This document shows positions 15,544 to 19,311 of a DNA stretch of 19,311 nt, piece after piece. Made by a program: the position numbers and the translations under genes. How positions within the stretch are numbered: position 1 is the stretch's first letter; each line of letters starts with the position of its first letter. The DNA is taken from positions 1 to 19,311 of the forward strand of contig CANRFE010000009.1 of assembly GCA_947629805.1 (NCBI GenBank). The letters run 5' to 3'. The notes under the pieces are model-generated. The model worked only from the letters and a program-made list of their open reading frames with translations, made no database searches and was not told the origin of the DNA. The stretch comes from an uncultured Clostridia bacterium (GTDB taxonomy: Bacteria; Bacillota; Clostridia; TANB77; CAG-508).

Positions 15544-15561
15544 AAAAATCTATGAGTTTTT
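15532..15561. terminator. Bidirectional terminator between the M23 and HNH genes
   Basis: A perfect 12-bp stem AAAAACTCATAG (15532-15543) and CTATGAGTTTTT (15550-15561) has a 6-nt loop. The stop of the M23 gene (15541-15543) is within it, and the HNH stop (15560-15562) overlaps its edge. Confidence 0.9.
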
Positions 15562-16219
15562 AGAAGATAACTTCCACATTTTCTAAAACAATAACAGGAA
15601 CTTCTATAATTCCATTATCTTTGGCAAACATCAGAGCGTTGAAACCATCTAATAAAAAGTTTTTATGGTCTAAAATAAGTGGTTTCTGAAAATGTTGGTA
15701 TTCCTTATAGTAGTTCTTTATTTTTTTGTATTTTTTTCCTTTGTAACTACCATTTAAAGAAATATTTACAATAATATGATTAATTTCTTTTTCTTCTACC
15801 CAATCCTTAATAAAGGAAAAACCATACCAACGGTGCAAAAAATGGGCAATTTGTTGAAAGTCGCTAAGAAATTGTTTTTTTTCGCCTCTAGTAGGTAAAC
15901 TTAAATAATTGTCATAGAAAGGTTTTAACATGTTCGTTTTTTCAAGGTTACAATTTTTACAAGCAGGAAATAAATTGTTAGGAATTGTAGGACCACCAAA
16001 GTTTTGAGGAATAAAATGGTCTAAAGTAATTTTTTCTTTTGGAAAAGTCTTAGAACAATAAGAACATCTTTCATTTCCTTTCATATAATAGGTTAAAGCA
16101 TACATGCAATCGTGAAAATTCATAGGAAATTGCAATTTTAAGATACCATTTTCTACTTTCATCACATCGTTTATAAGGATAGTTTCATTAGGTAAATGTT
16201 GCGGTAAATCAATATTCAT
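15560..16219 (-). CDS. HNH endonuclease-type protein with a ParB/Srx-like C-terminal segment
   Basis: 219 aa. The HNH zinc-finger nuclease module spans about 50-98: Cys52 and Cys55 (CSYC), Asp67-His68 (TLDHFIPQNFGG), Asn81-Asn82 (NNLFPACKNCN), Cys87 and Cys90. This is a complete treble-clef HNH. The C-terminus (about 145-217), KPLILDHKNFLLDGFNALMF followed by AKDNGIIEVPVIVLENV, resembles the ParB/sulfiredoxin core where DG[HQ].R and an EVPVI strand are typical. Here DG is kept (191-192), but the following His and Arg are replaced (FNA). AGGAGG precedes the ATG by about 7 nt. It lies 52 nt downstream of the radical SAM gene on the same strand and is likely co-transcribed. DNA cleavage is inferred from the HNH residues. 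The ParB-like call is a visual match and tentative. Confidence 0.75.
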   Translation of the reverse strand: MNIDLPQHLPNETILINDVMKVENGILKLQFPMNFHDCMYALTYYMKGNERCSYCSKTFPKEKITLDHFIPQNFGGPTIPNNLFPACKNCNLEKTNMLKPFYDNYLSLPTRGEKKQFLSDFQQIAHFLHRWYGFSFIKDWVEEKEINHIIVNISLNGSYKGKKYKKIKNYYKEYQHFQKPLILDHKNFLLDGFNALMFAKDNGIIEVPVIVLENVEVIF

Positions 16220-16271
16220 TGCATATACCTCCTATCTTTTTTCTTCATTATACAACAGGAAAAATAGAGAG

Positions 16272-17192
16272 TCAACTATCTTTCTCTTCATAAAATTTTC
16301 CTTGCCATAAATTTTCTTCTTTTAATTTTTGATTTAAGGAATTGAGTATCCATTTTTTATGTATATTCCAAGAAGGGGCCAACAAAAGATTTCTTGGTGC
16401 ATCCCCAGAAATACGATGAATAATAAAATTAGGGTTTAAATGTGTTAAAATATAAACTAAACTTTCTAAATAATTTTCTAAAGATAAAGGTTCATATTCT
16501 CCTTTTTGGTACATAACACCTAAAACGGTATTTTTTAGCACATAAGTGGAATGGATTTTTATGCCCTGTAAAGGGTGTGAATTAATAAAATGGACCGTAT
16601 TTTTTATATCTTGCTTTGTTTCAGAGGGAAGACCAACCATAATATGGGCTACTACATCAATTCCATGTTTCTGTAAAAGAAAAACGGATTTTGTAAATTG
16701 AGCGCTAGTATAGCAACGGTTTATTTTTTTGCCAATTTCATCATTACTTGTTTGTAGACCGAGTTCTACGCAGACATAATACTTTTTTGTATAACTTTCT
16801 AATAGTTTTGCAATCTCTTCTGTAATGCAATCAGGTCTTGTTCCTATAGAAATTCCCACAATTCTGTCATCTATTAAAGCAGAATCATATTTTTTCTTTA
16901 AGTTTTCTATACTATCATAAGTATTCGTAAAATTTTGAAAATAGACAATAAATTTATTTGCCCTTTGTGCACGATAACTTGAGAAATAATGTTTTACTTG
17001 TTCTGTAATATTAGAACTAGGGGTTATAAGTTCTCCAGAACCTTTTTGACTACAATAAATACAGCCACCATAAGATAAAGTACCATCGCGGTTTGGACAT
17101 GAAAAACCACCATCTACACAAATTTTTAAAGTGCGTTCTCCAAATTTTTCTATATAAAATTCATTTAAATGATTATATCTTTGTTTTATCAT
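16272..17192 (-). CDS. Radical SAM protein, TIGR01212 family (YhcC/YtqA-like)
   Basis: 306 aa. The N-terminus RYNHLNEFYIEKFGERTLKI is standard for the family. The cluster-binding region CVDGGFSCPNRDGTLSYGGC is followed by IYC and holds Cys25, Cys32, Cys44 and Cys47; Cys32, Cys44 and Cys47 fit the Elp3-like Cx(n)CxxC ligand pattern. Further family motifs are GISIGTRPDCI, CVELGLQTSND, VVAHIMVGLPSET, GIKIHSTYVLK and HRISGDAPRNLLLAP. B. subtilis YtqA (reported as MnmL) acts in tRNA wobble-uridine modification, so a tRNA role is plausible by homology. No YtqB-type methyltransferase is beside it. The start at 17192 matches the family N-terminus, has no ribosome site, and lies where transcription should begin, so the mRNA looks leaderless. 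The HNH gene follows. Confidence 0.9.
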   Translation of the reverse strand: MIKQRYNHLNEFYIEKFGERTLKICVDGGFSCPNRDGTLSYGGCIYCSQKGSGELITPSSNITEQVKHYFSSYRAQRANKFIVYFQNFTNTYDSIENLKKKYDSALIDDRIVGISIGTRPDCITEEIAKLLESYTKKYYVCVELGLQTSNDEIGKKINRCYTSAQFTKSVFLLQKHGIDVVAHIMVGLPSETKQDIKNTVHFINSHPLQGIKIHSTYVLKNTVLGVMYQKGEYEPLSLENYLESLVYILTHLNPNFIIHRISGDAPRNLLLAPSWNIHKKWILNSLNQKLKEENLWQGKFYEEKDS

Positions 17193-17198
17193 AAAAAT

Positions 17199-17226
17199 AT
17201 TATACTAGAAAAAGGAAAAAAAGCAA
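17199..17226 (-). promoter_or_regulatory. Promoter giving a leaderless mRNA for the radical SAM gene
   Basis: On the minus strand a perfect TATAAT (plus 17199-17204) is preceded at 16 nt by TTGCTT (plus 17221-17226). Only 6 nt separate the -10 from the ATG at 17192, so +1 falls on or beside the start codon. No Shine-Dalgarno sequence lies in that gap. Confidence 0.6.
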
Positions 17227-17284
17227 TGAAAAAATAAATAGCATTCCAAAAAAAATAGCATAAAATAAAGAAGGAGGGATAAAA

Positions 17285-18127
17285 ATGCCAAAAATTTATT
17301 TAAGTCCAAGTTTTCAAGAACAAAATATAGGAGTAGGAAATTATGGAACAGAAGAAGCAAGATGTAATCAAATTGCAGATGTAGTAGAAAGGGAGTTAAA
17401 GAAAAATAAGAATTTTGAAGTAATTAGAAATAAACCTACCATGAGTTTAGAAGAAGTGATAAAAGATAGTAATAATAGTAATGCAGATGTTCACTTTTCG
17501 ATTCATACAAATGCTGGAGAAAGTTCTGCAAGGGGATGTGAAATATATGCTATTGCGCCCAATACGCAAGCAGATAAGTTAGCACAAATAGTATACCAGA
17601 AATTATCTGCTATTACACCAACTAAAGATAGGGGAGTAAAATATAATAGTTTAGCAGAAACGAAACAAACAAAGGCAATAGCTGTTTTAATAGAGATAGG
17701 CTTTCATAGCAACAACGAGGATGCCAAATGGATAATAGAGAATACAGAGTTCATTGGAAAAGAATTAGCAAAATCTCTATATGAGTATTTTTCTATAGAA
17801 TATAAAGAAACAATGGAAGAAAGCTCAGAAAGTGTAATAAAACCGTCTGAAAAAAACACAGAACAAATAGCAAAGGAAGTTATTGCTGGCAAATATGGAA
17901 ATGGCGAGCAAAGAAAAGAAGCATTAGGTTCTTTATATAAGGAAGTACAAGCAAAAGTAAATGAAATTTTATTAGGAAAGAAAACGGATAAGAGATCAAA
18001 TGAAGAAATTGCACAAGAAATAATAGAAGGAAAATGGGGAAACAATCCGGAAAGAAAACAAAAATTACTTGCAGAAGGTTATGATTATTCTGCAATTCAA
18101 GAGATTGTAAATCAAAAATTAAAATAA
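17285..18127 (+). CDS. N-acetylmuramoyl-L-alanine amidase (Amidase_3-like) with two CW_7 wall-binding repeats
   Basis: 280 aa, no signal peptide. The catalytic part (1-170) starts IYLSPSFQEQN, with NYGTEEARCNQIAD holding Glu23/Glu24, DVHFSIHTNA with His74, and VLIEIGFHSNNED with the catalytic Glu137. The first zinc His of ordinary Amidase_3 (in the DPGHGG motif) is replaced by the SPSFQ type, as in a phage-lysin-like subgroup. Two C-terminal repeats (about 193-229 and 240-279), EQIAKEVIAGKYGNGEQRKE and EEIAQEIIEGKWGNNPERKQ, match the CW_7 (Cpl-7) repeat, with GYDYSAIQEIVNQKL closing the second. AAGGAGGG lies 6 nt before ATG 17285. A terminator follows. Lack of a signal and the CW_7 repeats suggest an endolysin or orphan lysin, but no phage genes surround it. 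Confidence 0.85.
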   Translation: MPKIYLSPSFQEQNIGVGNYGTEEARCNQIADVVERELKKNKNFEVIRNKPTMSLEEVIKDSNNSNADVHFSIHTNAGESSARGCEIYAIAPNTQADKLAQIVYQKLSAITPTKDRGVKYNSLAETKQTKAIAVLIEIGFHSNNEDAKWIIENTEFIGKELAKSLYEYFSIEYKETMEESSESVIKPSEKNTEQIAKEVIAGKYGNGEQRKEALGSLYKEVQAKVNEILLGKKTDKRSNEEIAQEIIEGKWGNNPERKQKLLAEGYDYSAIQEIVNQKLK

Positions 18128-18361
18128 AATTATAACAAAAGATTGAATATATAAACCCATGGAATTTTTTAGAAAATTTCCATGGGTTTTGACAGTTTTT
18201 CGTTTAATGTCTATCCTAATAAAAAAATGTTGCATTGCAATAATTATAAAGGTACATGCTATAATTAGTATTATAGGCTTAAATACTTTACGGTAATGTC
18301 TTTTTATAAAATTTACAATGAAATACACTGTGAAACTAGTCAGTATAAGAACAAATATCAC
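18119..18361 (-). CDS. Small two-TM protein, translationally coupled to the upstream small gene
   Basis: 80 aa from GTG 18361. Two hydrophobic segments are visible (about 2-17 and 28-45: IILIIACTFIIIAMQHFF), separated by basic NFIKRHYRK. The C-terminus (RKTVKTHGNFLKNSMG...) reads through the amidase terminator hairpin and ends on the amidase's last bases, so the true 3' end may differ or the tail may be nonfunctional. The GTG start overlaps the TGA of the upstream gene (GTGA), a classic coupling arrangement. AAGGA lies about 12 nt upstream. No family is recognised; membrane location is inferred. Confidence 0.4.
   Translation of the reverse strand: MIFVLILTSFTVYFIVNFIKRHYRKVFKPIILIIACTFIIIAMQHFFIRIDIKRKTVKTHGNFLKNSMGLYIQSFVIILF
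18153..18190 (+). terminator. Terminator of the amidase gene
   Basis: A 12-bp stem (AAACCCATGGAA at 18153-18164 with TTCCATGGGTTT at 18178-18189) is followed by Ts, starting 25 nt after the amidase stop. Confidence 0.88.
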
Positions 18362-18599
18362 AGTGAAAATATTCCTTCTAATCCTAATTTTTTAACTAAA
18401 TTATACGCTTCTTGGGCATTCTTTCTGCTTCTTTCTTGCATTCTTAATATAATAAAAGATTCTAGATAATACAAGAACTTTTCATAAACATTAGATGCAG
18501 TCGGCATGAATATTTTGAAATGAATAAAAAGACCAAACGACAACGAAAAGATTACGGATAGTACAATGCATCCAGCAGTTGCTAATTTTGTCTATTCAT
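18358..18599 (-). CDS. Small single-TM protein, with a one-base frameshift near its N-terminus
   Basis: The open frame upstream of the TGA at 18358-18360 has no good start, only TTG 18543 without a ribosome site. Upstream, GGAGGG (complement of 18606-18611) lies 6 nt before ATG 18599, which reads MNRQN then stops. Adding one A in the CAAAAT run (plus T-run 18586-18589) gives about 80 aa: MNRQ, then a membrane helix (LATAGCIVLSVIFSLSFGLF), then a soluble helical tail with LRMQERSRKNAQEAYNLVK. A TTGACA-18-TATAAC promoter lies further upstream, so the gene is probably real. The start of the next gene overlaps its stop. Function is unknown. Confidence 0.5.
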
Positions 18600-18627
18600 T
18601 TTTTACCCTCCATTAGTTAATGCTATG

Positions 18628-18657
18628 GTTATATTTAAAGCTCTAAGATACTGTCAA
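18628..18657 (-). promoter_or_regulatory. Promoter of the two-gene small membrane-protein unit
   Basis: On the minus strand: consensus TTGACA (plus 18652-18657), an 18-nt spacer, TATAAC (plus 18628-18633), about 22 nt from the predicted RNA start to ATG 18599. Confidence 0.7.
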
Positions 18658-19036
18658 ACTTAAAATATAAGAAATTTACATAATAAACCACAACGTATTT
18701 ATTTAGTTTTTTCAACAACGGTATTAAATATATTCTTTTGTTTTGTCGAAACTAAACATAAATTATCTATTGTATGATTAGATAATTTGCCCTCTGCTAG
18801 GCGTCCACAGCATCTTTTCAAAACAAAGTTTTGAAAGTGTCATATAGGTTACATATTTTCGTAAGAAAGCAATATAGTAAATTTCTTCGGTCACTTGATT
18901 ATTAACTGTAAAAAAAATAAAATTGGCAAAAATAATACAAATTTTTAGTGCTCTTAACTAATGCATTTTCCCCTATGAGTTTTTACCAATGGTACAAAAC
19001 TCGGTAGGATAATGTGATATATACTGAAAATAACAT

Positions 19037-19070
19037 AAAAAAATACCATCCTTTTCAGAATGATATTTTT
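19037..19070 (-). terminator. Possible terminator on the minus strand
   Basis: An 11-bp stem with one mismatch (19039-19049 with 19060-19070) has a 10-nt loop and, on the minus strand, runs into seven Ts (plus A-run 19037-19043). It could end a transcript coming from the right edge. Confidence 0.5.
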
Positions 19071-19111
19071 ATATTCTGTTCTATTAGTTTGAACAGATAC
19101 GTGTCTGGTGC

Positions 19112-19140
19112 AGATGGCCTTTTTTATTTTGCCATCTTTT
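19112..19140 (+). terminator. Terminator-like hairpin on the plus strand
   Basis: AGATGGC (19112-19118) pairs with GCCATCT (19131-19137) and is followed by Ts. No plus-strand gene was identified upstream, so any transcript ending here would be noncoding or unseen. Confidence 0.4.
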
Positions 19141-19177
19141 CCCTTAACACCAGTTGATTTCAAATTTCTTATTTCTG

Positions 19178-19194
19178 TCCCGACATTGTCGGGA
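19178..19194. repeat. GC-rich 8-1-8 palindrome
   Basis: TCCCGACATTGTCGGGA is perfectly symmetric around one base and is far richer in GC than its surroundings. It could be an operator or an RNA hairpin. Confidence 0.5.
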
Positions 19195-19226
19195 ATATAT
19201 TTTCTATCAAATTATTTGTTATTATC

Positions 19227-19310
19227 TTATTCTATTATCTCATTATTTTCAAGTAATTTTTCATACTTTTTATTCATCTTGTCCATATATTCTGTATATT
19301 TATACATCTG
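19227..19310 (-). CDS. Possible C-terminal fragment of a gene entering from the right
   Basis: The minus frame from 19310 is open to a TAA at 19227-19229 and reads QMYKYTEYMDKMNKKYEKLL then ENNEIIE. The Lys/Glu/Asn-rich, helix-like composition looks like protein, but only 27 codons are visible and no family can be named. Confidence 0.3.
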   Translation of the reverse strand, partial: QMYKYTEYMDKMNKKYEKLLENNEIIE

Positions 19311-19311
19311 A

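Larger units (their letters stand above)
18612..19226. other. Gene-poor, hairpin-rich stretch
   Basis: About 600 bp with no gene I can support. Apart from the minus promoter at its left edge it contains several inverted repeats: TTTCAAAAC/GTTTTGAAA (18816-18836), GAGTTTTTACC with GGTACAAAACTC (18977-19002), AAAAATACCAT/ATGATATTTTT (19039-19070), TCTGTTC/GAACAGA (19075-19097), CAGATACGTGTCTG (19092-19105), AGATGGC/GCCATCT (19112-19137) and TCCCGACATTGTCGGGA (19178-19194). Short frames on both strands have no ribosome sites. It may hold an RNA gene, a decayed element or plain terminators. Confidence 0.5.

Noticed and set aside
17238..17262. Direct repeat of AATAGCAT as an attachment-like site
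   Set aside because: It is short, AT-rich and close together between divergent promoters; chance is sufficient.
17285..18127. Prophage lysis cassette
   Set aside because: No phage structural, integrase or recognised holin gene is nearby; only the amidase has phage-like features, so a prophage call is not supported.
18612..19226. CRISPR array, tRNA or group II intron in the gene-free stretch
   Set aside because: The repeats are single inverted pairs of different sequence, not regularly spaced direct repeats; no cloverleaf or intron domain V-like motif was found.
19108..19311. Plus-strand frame at the right edge
   Set aside because: It reads through the GATGGC/GCCATC hairpin and opposite the possible minus-strand coding fragment; there is no ribosome site, and its Ser/Phe/Leu/Tyr-rich sequence is typical of antisense AT-rich DNA.

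Overview
The window is about 19.3 kb of very AT-rich DNA (roughly 30% GC by eye). Genes are tightly packed, ribosome binding sites are strong AGGAGG types, stops are mostly TAA or TAG, and intrinsic terminators are many. Gene content (rpsB-tsf, CadC/CadA, RluD, RluB, YtgP/SpoVB-type MurJ, HU, a YtqA-type radical SAM protein) fits a low-GC Bacillota, most likely a clostridial lineage and possibly an uncultured gut one. That placement is inference from style and content. No rRNA, tRNA, CRISPR array or complete mobile element was seen.

Layout. 1-1670: the 3' part of rpsB and all of tsf, separated by an attenuator-like hairpin and closed by a terminator. 1704-4048: a metal-resistance operon, with a strong promoter overlapped by an 11-4-11 inverted-repeat operator, a CadC-like sensor and a Zn/Cd/Pb P1B-type ATPase. 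The ATPase frame is broken by one base at an A_AAA_AAG heptamer. 4083-8102: a GT-C-like membrane protein with a charged coiled-coil insert, rluD, rluB and a two-S1-domain RNA-binding protein that is frameshifted. 8132-11450: a convergent pair, a replication-relaxation-family winged-helix protein (+) and a TraG/VirD4-type coupling ATPase (-), sharing a perfect 36-bp bidirectional terminator. No other conjugation gene is present. 11662-13759: MurJ and HU. 13793-14472: terminators, a REP-like palindrome and a small two-TM protein. 14482-15543: a membrane-anchored M23 peptidase. 15560-17192 (-): a TIGR01212/YtqA radical SAM protein, apparently on a leaderless mRNA, followed by an HNH protein whose C-terminus looks ParB/Srx-like. 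17285-18127: an amidase with two CW_7 repeats. 18119-18599 (-): two tiny overlapping membrane-protein genes with their own promoter. 18612-19226: a hairpin-rich stretch with no convincing gene. 19227-19310: a possible C-terminal gene fragment (-).

How it fits together. Translation and ribosome maturation (rpsB, tsf, rluD, rluB, S1 protein, perhaps the radical SAM tRNA enzyme), cell-wall biology (MurJ, M23, amidase, GT-C protein) and metal efflux are housekeeping functions. The less ordinary material is the orphan TraG/replication-relaxation pair, the HNH-ParB-like fusion and the 18-19 kb region. Three genes need a one-base correction to read through, two of them at A-runs, so sequence error must be weighed before any recoding claim.
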